The position numbers were made by a program, and so were the translations under genes. DNA of 64,000 nucleotides, from NCBI RefSeq assembly GCF_016107395.1, contig NZ_JAAIKO010000029.1, positions 38,165-102,164 on the forward strand, written 5' to 3'. Source of the DNA: Streptomyces fildesensis (GTDB taxonomy: Bacteria; Actinomycetota; Actinomycetes; Streptomycetales; Streptomycetaceae). Numbering within the stretch: position 1 is the stretch's first letter; each line of letters opens with the position of its first letter. Under the pieces are notes generated by a model, which saw only the letters and a program-made list of their open reading frames with translations, did not search any database and had not been told where the DNA came from. This document shows, in pieces, positions 40,959 to 49,590 of the stretch.

Positions 40959-42158
40959 TCAGCTCTCCAGGACCGAGCGCAGGTCCCACAGCGTGCGCCA
41001 GGTCGCGGAGCCCTGCTCGGCCCGGCGGCGCACCGCGCCGTCCCAGTAACCCAGCAACCGGGCGGCGTCCGCCGGATCGTCCTTGCGGACGACGCCGAGC
41101 AGATGGCCCGGGAGCAGGGACAGCACGTCGCGGTCGCCGGGGAAGTACGCGGCGGCCAGGGCGAGCGAACCGGCCACCGACACGGCCTCCGCGGTGCTCA
41201 TCACGGTGGAGGGGCGTTCGACCTCCCAGCCCTCGGCCGACCGCCCGTCCCGCAGATCGCGGAAGGCCGTCACGAGGGCTTCGAGGATCGCGTCGTCCAC
41301 TTGGAAGGGGGCGCCGGCCCGCGTGACGGCCGCGTGGGCCTGGCGGCGCACCAGGGCCGTCTCGGCGTCGAGATCGCCGATGGGGCCGACGGTCTCGAAG
41401 TTGAAGCGGCGTTTGAGGGCGGCGGACATCTCGGAGACGCCCTTGTCGCGGAGGTTGGCGGTCGCGATGAGCGTGAAGCCGGGTGCGGCGTGCGCGAGGG
41501 CGTCCTCACCGCCGGCCAGCTCCGGGACGGCGATGCGCCGTTCGGACAGCAGCGAGACCAGCGCGTCCTGGACCTCCGGCAGGCAGCGGGTGATCTCCTC
41601 GACCCGGGCGACGGCGCCGCGGGTCATGGCGGTGAGCACCGGGGACGGCACCAGGGCCTGCCGGGTGGGGCCCTGGGCCAGCAGCAGCGCGTAGTTCCAG
41701 CCGTACTTGAGCTGGTCCTCGGTGGTGCCCGCGGTGCCCTGCACCACCAGGCCGCTGGTGCCGCACACGGCTGCCGAGAGCAGCTCGGAGAGCATGGACT
41801 TGGCGGTGCCGGGCTCGCCGACGAGCAGCAGCCCGCGCTCTCCGGCGAGGGTGACGACGCAGCGTTCCACCAGAGCGCGGTCGCCGACGAACTTCTGCTC
41901 GACGACCAGTCGGCGCGGGAGCCCTTCGGGCGCCGCGGCGCTCTCCGGCAGCTGCAGGGACTCGCCGTTGCTGCCCATCACGAAGGTGACGACGGCGCGC
42001 GGGGTCAGCCGCCAGGAGGGCGGCCGGGGGCCGCTGTCGTAGGCGGCGAGGAAGGCCAGTTCGGTGGCGTGGCGGTCTTCGGGCGGGCTGACCTGGCGGC
42101 CCGGCGCTGCGGAGGATGCGGTCTCGGTGCGGATGTCGGTGCGGATGTCGGTGGTCAT
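40959..42158 (-). CDS. MoxR-type AAA+ ATPase (YehL-like)
   Basis: A 399-residue AAA+ protein. Walker A GEPGTAKS lies at residues 114-121; the Walker B position reads VARVEEI, with Glu in place of the usual Asp; sensor 1 is FTLIATANLRDKG, and sensor 2 lies in the region after KRRFNFETVGPIGD. MoxR ATPases act as chaperones that insert cofactors or remodel complexes together with VWA proteins. The start MTTDIRTDIRTE lies in a 12-base tandem repeat and overlaps the stop of the 1656-residue gene by four bases. The ATG at 42158 was chosen because upstream reading lies inside that gene. Confidence 0.9.
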   Translation of the reverse strand: MTTDIRTDIRTETASSAAPGRQVSPPEDRHATELAFLAAYDSGPRPPSWRLTPRAVVTFVMGSNGESLQLPESAAAPEGLPRRLVVEQKFVGDRALVERCVVTLAGERGLLLVGEPGTAKSMLSELLSAAVCGTSGLVVQGTAGTTEDQLKYGWNYALLLAQGPTRQALVPSPVLTAMTRGAVARVEEITRCLPEVQDALVSLLSERRIAVPELAGGEDALAHAAPGFTLIATANLRDKGVSEMSAALKRRFNFETVGPIGDLDAETALVRRQAHAAVTRAGAPFQVDDAILEALVTAFRDLRDGRSAEGWEVERPSTVMSTAEAVSVAGSLALAAAYFPGDRDVLSLLPGHLLGVVRKDDPADAARLLGYWDGAVRRRAEQGSATWRTLWDLRSVLES

Positions 42159-45100
42159 CGACGGCGGCCCTTCCGGGTGGCACGGGTGGTGAGTTCTTCG
42201 AAGGCGGGGGCGTCGCCGTCCTTCACGCGCCCCCAGGCGAGGGCGAACAGGGCGGGCACCGACAACAGCGGCACGGCCCGTACGTGATCGCGCAGCGGGT
42301 AGAGCCCTTCCTTCCAGGTCTCCACCGGCAGGGCGGACGACTTGAATTCGTGCCAGCCGCAGGGCAGGAACAGGGTCCGGCCCGCGCGGGACCGCTTGGC
42401 CTCCAGGACCAGGTCGGTGGCGGCGAGTTCGGCCCGTGCCTTCTTCAGCCGGGCGGGCTTCCAGCCGGTCCACCGGGCGCAGTCGCGGTCCGTCGGGTCG
42501 GGCAGGGCCAGCAGCTGCAGATAGATCACGGCCGCGTCCTCGCTCAGCGCGTGGGCGGCGGCCACCTCGGCGACCAGTCCCGGCACCGACCGGGTGGGGT
42601 CCTGCGCGTGTCCGGTGAAGTCGTCGGGTCCGGTTCCGGCGTTGACGGCCTGCTCCAGGTCGCTGCCGAACAGCGCCCGCACCGAGGCGAGCGTGCTGAT
42701 CCGCCCGGAGCCGAGAAGCCCTTCGAGCAGCCCGAAGACGGGATCGTCGGCGCCGGTGATGCCTGCCGTGCGCACCAGGGTCATCTCGTTGTCGCCGTAC
42801 CAGGGGCGCAGCACGAGGCTCTCCCCGACGCGGGTGAGACCGTCCGGTCCCGCTCCGCCGGTCGCGGGCAGGCCGTACGCCGTGCGCAGCGCGGCAGCGG
42901 TCGGGGTGCCCTTCTCGGTCCACTCCACGTCCAGGTCGAGGACGAGTCCGGGGTCGGTCAGCCGCCGGCGAACGGCGGCGAGTCCGGCGGGCAGATGGGC
43001 GCGCAGCGGGTGTCCGTACGGCAGCCCGTAGGCGAGCCCGCTGAGGGCGGCGACGGCACCGGTGAGGTCTCCCCGGCTGGGGAGGGCGGAGGGATCGTCG
43101 GGGACGAGATCGCCGTCCTTGTCGCGGCGCATGGCGGTGGTGCGGCTCAGCCACGCGGTCCGCGCGGGGTTGAGGACGGCCTCCGCCGCGTCCGTGCCGA
43201 CGCCGTGCAGCACGTCCGCCAGATCCTCCGGCAGCCGGACCAGCGACCCCAGGCGCTCGGCCCAGACCCGGGCCGCTGCCTCGATGTCCGGTCCTGTCGC
43301 CCACAGTCCGGCCGGGTCTGCCGGGAGCAGTGCGTCCAGCAGCGCCAGCCGGTTGGCACGGCCGAGCGAGTTCAGCCGGTGGTTCGCCCGTTCCGCCTGG
43401 CGGGTCTTGAGGCCGATCAGGGAGAGCCCGGCCGTCTCCATCTCGCCGGTGCCGGCCGCGACCAGCAGGGCCGCCTGGACGGGCTCGATGCCGGTGGCGG
43501 TGTCGAGCGCGACGGCCGCCTCGGGCCGCCACGGGACGGCGCCCCGCTCACGGACGAGTCGGATCAGCGGCAGCAGGCGCTCGTGCGGGAACGCCGGCTC
43601 GTGGCGCTGCTCCTCGTGGAGGGTGAAGTCGGCGATCCGGCCGAACGTCCCCTCCGGGTCGTGGTCGAGGGCGAGCCAGTGCACGCGGCCGTTGCCCCGG
43701 TTGACGTTCTGCCGGCCGAGGATCACCACGGTGCGGCCACCGCGGCGCAGCACCTGGCCGACCCGTTCCCGCTTGGTGCCCTCCTCGCACAGGACGACCT
43801 GGCGCAGGGCGCCCGAGGGGTCGGCGAGAGGGCCGGTGGAGACCGCTTCGAGCAGCGTGAGCAGCGCCTCCCGGTGCTCGTCGGAGGTGCCGGGGGAAGC
43901 CGCGCGGTAGGCGAGCTGCCGCAGGGTGTCCAGGAAGGGCAGCCAGACCATCCCGACAGCGGGCACCGTGTGGGCCTCGCCGCTCCAGCCGTCGCCGAGG
44001 ACCGGCAGCGGGGTGGGTTCGGGCAGCAGCCTGCCGTCGGCGGGCTTCCCCGACAGGACGTGATTGACCGACAGGATCTGCTGGAGGGCGGTCCACTCCT
44101 CGCCCTGTCCCCACCGCATGTAGCCACCGGGCGTGGCGATGCCGGCGGTGGCGGCCCGCAGCGTCGTGTCGTCGCCGTGTGGGGGCCGGTGCTGGGCGTA
44201 CATGCCCTCGGTCTGCGGTGTCTTCGGCTGCTTGGGCTGCACGGGTGCGACGAACGAGGCGGTGGCGAGCACATGGTTGACGGCGGCCCGCACGATCGCG
44301 GTCACTCCCGTGAGCAACCGCGGGTCGGACAGCGCGGGAAGTGCCGCGGCGACGGCCGTCCTGGCCACTTCGTCCGCGGACGGACCGGTGTACTTCTCCT
44401 GTCCTGCGGCCGCGGCACGGCGCTCCGCCAGAGCGGTGATGGCCGCGCTGAGCAGGGACGCGATCTCCGCGTCGGTGACCGCGCGCAGACCTGCCGAGCC
44501 CTGCTCGTCGCGCGGGCGCAGAGCGTGCCAGAACGCCGGCGGCGGAACGTATCCGGTGCCTGCCGCGTACTCCCCGCCCTGGTCGGAGACGGCGACGGAG
44601 CCCAGCACACCCGTGTCGGATGTGGCGTCCGCCGGGTGGAGCTGGATCATGTTGCCGACCAGGGCGGCGACGGGGCCCGCTCCGCCCGGCAGTCGCAGCA
44701 CGCCCAGCGGTACGGGGTGGTGGCCCTGGCCCGGGGCCACGGGAAGGGTGACGGTGCGCCCGTCGGGTGTTCCGGCGGTGACCCGCCGCTCGTGGTCGCG
44801 GCCCTCGGTCCGTACCCAGCGGCCCAGGACGGTGCCGTCGGTGCCGAACGGCGTGTTCTCCAGGCCGGGGAGCAACGGCAGGACCTCGCAGTCCGCGGGC
44901 GAGAGCCGGGCGTCCTCCCGGATCCCGGACTGCAGGAAAGCGGGCAGCGAGGCGCGTCCGTGCGTGCCGCCGGCCGGATCGTACTCGACCCAGATGTGCT
45001 CGCGGCCCTGCTTGCCCTGGCGCCAGTGTCCGGTCCCGTCGCCCAGCACGGGCCGGGAGGACGGCAGGGTCGTGTCACCCGCGTGCAGGGTCCGGCCGCC

Positions 45101-47125
45101 GGTGGCGCGGCCGCCGCCGGGCAACGGCAGCGACGGGGTGCCGGCCGACTGCGCGTTCCACCAGTACGGCAGCTGCTCTCCGCCGAGCGTGAACACCTCG
45201 GAGGGGCGGGCCGACCAGTAGGCGCGCTGTTTGCTGTCCTCCTGCCAGATGACGAGCAGTTCGCCGTCCGTGTAGCGGAAGTGCGGGCGCCGCCATTGGT
45301 CGAGGTCGGCCGGGAGGCGCAGCTCGTGTTCCAGCAGCACCCCTTCGGGGCCGACGACGACGGCCCGGTGCCGGTTCGCGACGATGAGAGCGGGCCACGC
45401 CTCGGCGACCACGATCCAGTGGTTCTGGTCGGCCTGACCGGCGTTGAGCTGTTGGTAGGCCTCTTCCAGGGCCGGCCAGCCCAGTTCGTCCACGACGCCC
45501 GCGCGCAGGGTGGCGGCGAGGATCGGGGCCAGGTCGTGTCCGGCGACCTGGGCGACGGCCAAGGCGTTGACCTGGGCGGCCACCGGGCGGAACGGTGCGA
45601 TCCGGCTGAGTGCCGCGCGCGAGCCGGGCAGTCCGGTCGCTCCGGTGAACTCCTCGGCGCGGTCCCGGAGCCAGTCGTGGAGCACGTCGCTCAGGACCGG
45701 GTGGCCGGCGATCGCTTCGAGCACGGAGGTCTCCGCCCGGTGACCGTTGAGGCCGCTCAGGGCGTCGTACAGCAGCTCGCGGAAACGGGGGCGGCCCGCG
45801 ACGGCGGTCAGGTCGCGGCGGCCGGGCACGTCGTCGGAGAGCCAGCCCTCCAGCGGGAGATGGACCGAGGCGCCAGGGGCCGGCTCGGTGAGCGGAATAC
45901 CCCAGGTCAGGCAGCCGTCGAGCAGGTCGAGGTCGGCGCCCGCGTGCCAGCGCCCCTGGAAGAGGTCGACCGGACGTCCGTCGGAGCGCAGCCGGGCGGC
46001 CATCCGCTCCACGAGCGCGAGTGTGGCCGGGCACCGCTGGGAGCTGGACGAACCGTGCTTGCGGTGCAGGGCCCAGCGGCTGAGCCAGTCCGCCGGATCG
46101 GCGCCCGCCGTACCGGTCTCCTCGGTGAGCAGGGTGTCGGCGCCCGTCTCGGCGAGCAGCGCGAGCCAGGACTCGTCGGCGGACCGGCCGCTCCCGAGGC
46201 CGGTCGGCATGATCTCCAGCAGCCGGGCCCGGACGGCGGGTTCACCGGTGGCGAGCACCACGAGGGTGGCGCGGTAGGCGGTCCAGAACGATGCGGGTGC
46301 GCGGACGATGCTGGGTGAGGCGAGCAGATCGGCGACGAACGCCGACTCCTCGGTCACCCGGTCGAGACCCGCGGCCTTGATGAGCCCGCGGGCGTCCTGC
46401 GGCAGGGCGGCGTACGGCGGCATCCCGGCCGCACACCGTTCGACGGCTAGCTGACGGAACTGCGCCCACGCCTCGGCCGGGTCGAGCCGCCGGGAGAGGT
46501 CCTGGACATGGTCCTTGAGCGCCTTCACGGTCAGCGCGCCGGCGAAGGCGAACTCCAGGAAGACCGCCCGCTGCCGGTCCTCGTCGACCGCGAGGCCGTG
46601 GACGCGCTCGGCGGCACGGGCCTTGCCGAAGAGGGTCGCGGCGTAGGTGCTGTTGTCGTGCTGGAGGAAGACCCGGGCGGCCTGCTCGTAGAACGTCGGC
46701 AGGAAGTGCGGTACGGCCCGGCCGAGCCGGGTGGCGAGAGCTTCGAAGCCGTCCTTCGCCGCGCCGGCACGGGACTTGGCCTGGCGGGCGAGCCGCTCCA
46801 TGTCCTTGACGAGGGCGAGGGCGTGGTGGCCGTTGGCGGGGTCGTTGACCAGCGCCCAGGCGGGGAAGCCCAGCGTCTCGCGGCGGACCTGTCCCACCTC
46901 GGGGGCATCGGGTTCACGGACGAGCCCGAGGAAGTCCAGCGCCAGATCCTCGGCCTCGCCGAGGGTGCCCGCCACCAGGCGCACCACGCGCCGGTCGTCG
47001 AGCGCCGGGTGTGTGTAGGTGCGGGCGGTGAGCGCGTCGGCGTCGTCACGGGTGACGGTGCCGGGGCGCAGGATCGCGCCGGCGTCGAGCAGCGCCGCGG
47101 CCCGGGTGATGTCGTCGGTCTTCAT
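42155..47125 (-). CDS. Giant protein of unknown function in the MoxR-VWA operon
   Basis: A 1656-residue protein with no motif I recognise. Its first 300 residues are helical with a TPR-like stretch (AARVFLQHDNSTYAATLFGKARAAERVHGL). The central part (about 650-900) is strand- and Trp-rich (FRYTDGELLVIWQ, REHIWVEYDPAGG), suggesting beta-propeller or WGR-like domains. The C-terminus is mixed, with WTGWKPARLKKARAELAATDLVLEAKRSRAGRTLFLPCGW resembling a winged-helix-like end. No signal peptide or membrane segment is present. It overlaps both neighbours by ATGA. It could be the substrate, scaffold or adaptor of the MoxR-VWA machine; all of these are inference. Confidence 0.8.
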   Translation of the reverse strand: MKTDDITRAAALLDAGAILRPGTVTRDDADALTARTYTHPALDDRRVVRLVAGTLGEAEDLALDFLGLVREPDAPEVGQVRRETLGFPAWALVNDPANGHHALALVKDMERLARQAKSRAGAAKDGFEALATRLGRAVPHFLPTFYEQAARVFLQHDNSTYAATLFGKARAAERVHGLAVDEDRQRAVFLEFAFAGALTVKALKDHVQDLSRRLDPAEAWAQFRQLAVERCAAGMPPYAALPQDARGLIKAAGLDRVTEESAFVADLLASPSIVRAPASFWTAYRATLVVLATGEPAVRARLLEIMPTGLGSGRSADESWLALLAETGADTLLTEETGTAGADPADWLSRWALHRKHGSSSSQRCPATLALVERMAARLRSDGRPVDLFQGRWHAGADLDLLDGCLTWGIPLTEPAPGASVHLPLEGWLSDDVPGRRDLTAVAGRPRFRELLYDALSGLNGHRAETSVLEAIAGHPVLSDVLHDWLRDRAEEFTGATGLPGSRAALSRIAPFRPVAAQVNALAVAQVAGHDLAPILAATLRAGVVDELGWPALEEAYQQLNAGQADQNHWIVVAEAWPALIVANRHRAVVVGPEGVLLEHELRLPADLDQWRRPHFRYTDGELLVIWQEDSKQRAYWSARPSEVFTLGGEQLPYWWNAQSAGTPSLPLPGGGRATGGRTLHAGDTTLPSSRPVLGDGTGHWRQGKQGREHIWVEYDPAGGTHGRASLPAFLQSGIREDARLSPADCEVLPLLPGLENTPFGTDGTVLGRWVRTEGRDHERRVTAGTPDGRTVTLPVAPGQGHHPVPLGVLRLPGGAGPVAALVGNMIQLHPADATSDTGVLGSVAVSDQGGEYAAGTGYVPPPAFWHALRPRDEQGSAGLRAVTDAEIASLLSAAITALAERRAAAAGQEKYTGPSADEVARTAVAAALPALSDPRLLTGVTAIVRAAVNHVLATASFVAPVQPKQPKTPQTEGMYAQHRPPHGDDTTLRAATAGIATPGGYMRWGQGEEWTALQQILSVNHVLSGKPADGRLLPEPTPLPVLGDGWSGEAHTVPAVGMVWLPFLDTLRQLAYRAASPGTSDEHREALLTLLEAVSTGPLADPSGALRQVVLCEEGTKRERVGQVLRRGGRTVVILGRQNVNRGNGRVHWLALDHDPEGTFGRIADFTLHEEQRHEPAFPHERLLPLIRLVRERGAVPWRPEAAVALDTATGIEPVQAALLVAAGTGEMETAGLSLIGLKTRQAERANHRLNSLGRANRLALLDALLPADPAGLWATGPDIEAAARVWAERLGSLVRLPEDLADVLHGVGTDAAEAVLNPARTAWLSRTTAMRRDKDGDLVPDDPSALPSRGDLTGAVAALSGLAYGLPYGHPLRAHLPAGLAAVRRRLTDPGLVLDLDVEWTEKGTPTAAALRTAYGLPATGGAGPDGLTRVGESLVLRPWYGDNEMTLVRTAGITGADDPVFGLLEGLLGSGRISTLASVRALFGSDLEQAVNAGTGPDDFTGHAQDPTRSVPGLVAEVAAAHALSEDAAVIYLQLLALPDPTDRDCARWTGWKPARLKKARAELAATDLVLEAKRSRAGRTLFLPCGWHEFKSSALPVETWKEGLYPLRDHVRAVPLLSVPALFALAWGRVKDGDAPAFEELTTRATRKGRRR

Positions 47126-47976
47126 GCCGCCTGCTCCTCGTCCTCGATGTCGCGTCCCGCGTACAGGGCCGCCGCCATGCGCATGCCTTCCGACCAGGCG
47201 ACCGGGCCGACCTGGCCGGCCGTCAACGCCCGTCCCGCACCGTCGGTCCAGGTCAGCGAGCCGGTCTCGGTCTGCTCGTAGCTCTCGTAGTCGCCGATCC
47301 AGATCCGCGCCTCGACGGTTCTGCCGTCCTCGACCACCGGGCAGACCGCCTGGCCGCCGCGCGCCCGGTACCCGAGCTGGGTGGCACGGCCGTGCAGGAA
47401 CCGCAGTTCCTTGAAGGTGCCGCCCGCGTAGTCGTCGACCGAGGCGGTCTCCGCGTCCAGACCCGCCGGGCGGCGCCACACCTCGCGGAAGAGCTGCTGC
47501 ACCCGCTGGTTCACGGTGAGCTCGACCGCGAACTCCCGGAGTTCTTCGAGGTCTTCCAGCAGCACGGGGTGCGGTATGCGGACCAGCTCGGGGCTGATGC
47601 GCACGGTGTCACCGTCCAGGTCCACCAGACCGAGGCCCCGGACGGGGTCGGCGTCCCGCAGGAACCCGGCGACGTCGCCGTTCTCCCCCATGACGACGAG
47701 GTCGCGCAGGGCCGACCGCCAGGCGGTGTCCTGCCACACCTGGGCGACGGCGGCGACCGGGACGGGCAGCGAGCGCACCATCCACCGCTCCACGTCGGCG
47801 ACGCACTGCCGTTCGTGCCGGTCCAGCCACTCCACCAGCTGGCGCAGTCCGACCACGGCCGGATCGTCGGCCAGCTTCGGCGGTACCGTCTTCAGCCGGC
47901 GCCCCGCCGCGTTGCGGCAGACCACTTTCCCGTCGTCGAGGGCGACTTCGTAGTCGCCGGCCGGAACCCACCCCAT
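47122..47976 (-). CDS. DUF4132 protein (MolR/YehI-type C-terminal domain), first gene of the MoxR-VWA operon
   Basis: A 284-residue protein matching the DUF4132 domain found at the end of E. coli MolR/YehI: MGWVPAGDYEVALDDGKVV at the start, RLKTVPPKLADDPAVVGLR, then a helical part with LREFAVELTVNQRVQQLFREVWR and a strand-rich end with RIWIGDYESYEQTETGSL. The WGR and N-terminal parts of MolR are not attached here; the next gene may take that place. It is the promoter-proximal gene, followed by ATGA overlap with the 1656-residue gene. The assignment is from motif style, not a search. Confidence 0.72.
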   Translation of the reverse strand: MGWVPAGDYEVALDDGKVVCRNAAGRRLKTVPPKLADDPAVVGLRQLVEWLDRHERQCVADVERWMVRSLPVPVAAVAQVWQDTAWRSALRDLVVMGENGDVAGFLRDADPVRGLGLVDLDGDTVRISPELVRIPHPVLLEDLEELREFAVELTVNQRVQQLFREVWRRPAGLDAETASVDDYAGGTFKELRFLHGRATQLGYRARGGQAVCPVVEDGRTVEARIWIGDYESYEQTETGSLTWTDGAGRALTAGQVGPVAWSEGMRMAAALYAGRDIEDEEQAA

Positions 47977-48012
47977 GTGCTGTCTCCTTGGTCAGACGGC
48001 CTGTTCCGGGGC

Positions 48013-48033
48013 ATGGCACACCTATGGCACACC
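48013..48033 (-). promoter_or_regulatory. ATGGCACACC direct repeats upstream of the MoxR-VWA operon
   Basis: ATGGCACACC occurs at 48013-48022 and 48024-48033, an 11-base period, 37 to 57 bases before the first gene of the operon (start at 47976). A TAGAGT -10-like hexamer lies further upstream on the minus strand (48086-48081), without a convincing -35. The repeats are a candidate regulator site. Confidence 0.4.
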
Positions 48034-48152
48034 GCACGCCACACCCCCGGTCGCAGCGCCGCCGCGATCACGTTGGTGCGACTCTAGGGGGAGGCTCGGA
48101 CAATGCCTCCGGCAGCACCGGCGGGCCTGTGGACAACCGGATCGCGAGGGGT

Positions 48153-49292
48153 TCAGACGGTGCGTCCGGTGCCCTCCGGGGCGGTGAAGTCCCAGCTGAG
48201 CAACAGGATGGCGAGGTCGTCCAGATGCCGTCCGGCGTCCAGTTTCCGGGTGACGGTGGTCAGATGGTCCACCAGCGCCCGCCCGGTCGTCCGCGGTGCG
48301 CTGTCGATGATCGACAGCAGGCCGTCGGTCCCCAGGCGTTCGTGCCCGGGCCCGCTGTGTCCCTCCACCAGACCGTCGGTGTGCAGCAGCAGCGAGGCGG
48401 CGGCCGGGAGTTCGGTCCGGGTGGTGTGCCGGCCGCCGCCGGGACCGATGCCCAGGGCGACGCCCGGCCGGGACGGCAGCGGGCGGGCCGTGCCGTGCTG
48501 GACGAGGAGCGGTTCGTCGTGACCGGCCAGCGTGACATCGATCCGGCAGGCGTCCGGGTGGAGCGAGATCATCGCGACGGTGGCGAACATCGCGGAGTAG
48601 GGGCGTTCCGCGACGAGGACCTGCTCCATCAGGGCCAGCAGGCCGGACTCGCGGCGCTGGGACCGTACGTGGTGCAGTTCGGTGCGCGCCCGGTCGCGGG
48701 CGGCCTCCAGGTCCTTCTCCAGGTGGGAGGTGCTGACGCGGATGGCGTTGAAGTCCTGCCGGCCCTCGTCCGCCCGCTCGGTGGCCAGGGCCACCGGGGC
48801 GCCGGCCGGCGCGGTGGCCACCGGCCGGCCGAACCGGGACTGCCAGGTCTCGGCGCGCGCGAGCACCTCGTCCAGGTCGGCGACCGTTGACCGGTCACCG
48901 GCCAGCAGGGTCCGCAACTGCGCGGTGGCGTCCTTCTGTTGTCGCAGGCCCGAGCGGTAGGGCTCCAGGAAGCCCGGTTCCCCGGTCAGCCCGTAGCCGC
49001 GCGCCCCCGTCTCCTGGTTGACCAGCGCGCTTTCCAGCCGCACCGAGGCCACCAGCGCCGGGGTGCTGCCGTCCACCAGCCGGTCCGAGATCGCCGTGGA
49101 GCGGGCGAAGACCCACACCCCGGTCGCCGCGAGGACGGCGAGGACCACGAGCGCGGCGCAGGCGCCCGCCGTCAGCCAGCGCCGCGTCGTCCAGTCCGCG
49201 GTGGGACCGCCGGCCCGGCCGGCCCCAGCCGCTCCGGAGCGTGGGTGCTCGGCCGGATCCTCGTGGCTGCGCGCCCCTGCAAGGCCTGTCAC
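48153..49292 (-). CDS. CHASE3 - SpoIIE-type protein lacking the first half of the phosphatase domain
   Basis: A 379-residue protein with one membrane helix (about residues 42-64, LTAGACAALVVLAVLAATGVW), a CHASE3-type extracellular helical sensor (about 65-190; ALVNQETGARGYGLTGEPGFLEPY) and a cytoplasmic part that begins directly in mid-SpoIIE: LLALMEQVLVAERPYSAMFATVAMISL, AGHDEPLLV, LLLHTDGLVEG and the metal-binding LDDLAILLL. The GD-x-x-D and GDVxGHG motifs that start a SpoIIE/PP2C domain are absent, as is a second CHASE3 membrane helix. An in-frame deletion near residue 220 is the likely cause. GTG 49292 has a GAGGAG site. It is divergent from a response regulator. Confidence 0.8.
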   Translation of the reverse strand: MTGLAGARSHEDPAEHPRSGAAGAGRAGGPTADWTTRRWLTAGACAALVVLAVLAATGVWVFARSTAISDRLVDGSTPALVASVRLESALVNQETGARGYGLTGEPGFLEPYRSGLRQQKDATAQLRTLLAGDRSTVADLDEVLARAETWQSRFGRPVATAPAGAPVALATERADEGRQDFNAIRVSTSHLEKDLEAARDRARTELHHVRSQRRESGLLALMEQVLVAERPYSAMFATVAMISLHPDACRIDVTLAGHDEPLLVQHGTARPLPSRPGVALGIGPGGGRHTTRTELPAAASLLLHTDGLVEGHSGPGHERLGTDGLLSIIDSAPRTTGRALVDHLTTVTRKLDAGRHLDDLAILLLSWDFTAPEGTGRTV

Positions 49293-49428
49293 TGCGACTC
49301 CTCGATCACCCCGCCCCGCCGCGGCAGCGGCAGGGCCAACCGCTCCCGCCCCGGGGTACAGCCGCGCCATCGTACCCAGCGCGCCGACCATGATTGTCGC
49401 CTCATCGACACGACCGTAGGGTGGGCGC

Positions 49429-49590
49429 ATGCGCCGCGAGGAGTCCACCGTCCAACTCGGCCATGCCCAGTTGACGGCACCGGCCGAGCAGGGCGGGACG
49501 GCACTCCCCCACCGGCCGGCCACGGAGACCCTCCGCCGCGGGCACCCCCTCAGTTCCGTCCCGCCGACCTCCGCAGGAGCGAACCCGTGA
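49429..49590 (+). CDS. Possible 53-residue ORF coupled to the response regulator
   Basis: ATG 49429 opens a 53-codon frame (MRREESTVQLGHAQLTAPAEQ...) whose TGA overlaps the GTG of the response regulator gene (GTGA at 49587). Codon bias is acceptable and the overlap is the usual coupling arrangement. It has no recognisable domain. It may be the tail of a lost sensor kinase, which normally precedes such regulators, or a genuine small protein. Confidence 0.35.
   Translation: MRREESTVQLGHAQLTAPAEQGGTALPHRPATETLRRGHPLSSVPPTSAGANP

Noticed and set aside
42116..46318. A 1400-codon open frame on the plus strand
   Set aside because: It is antisense to the 1656-residue gene and compositional; the minus-strand frame has neat ATGA overlaps with both neighbours.
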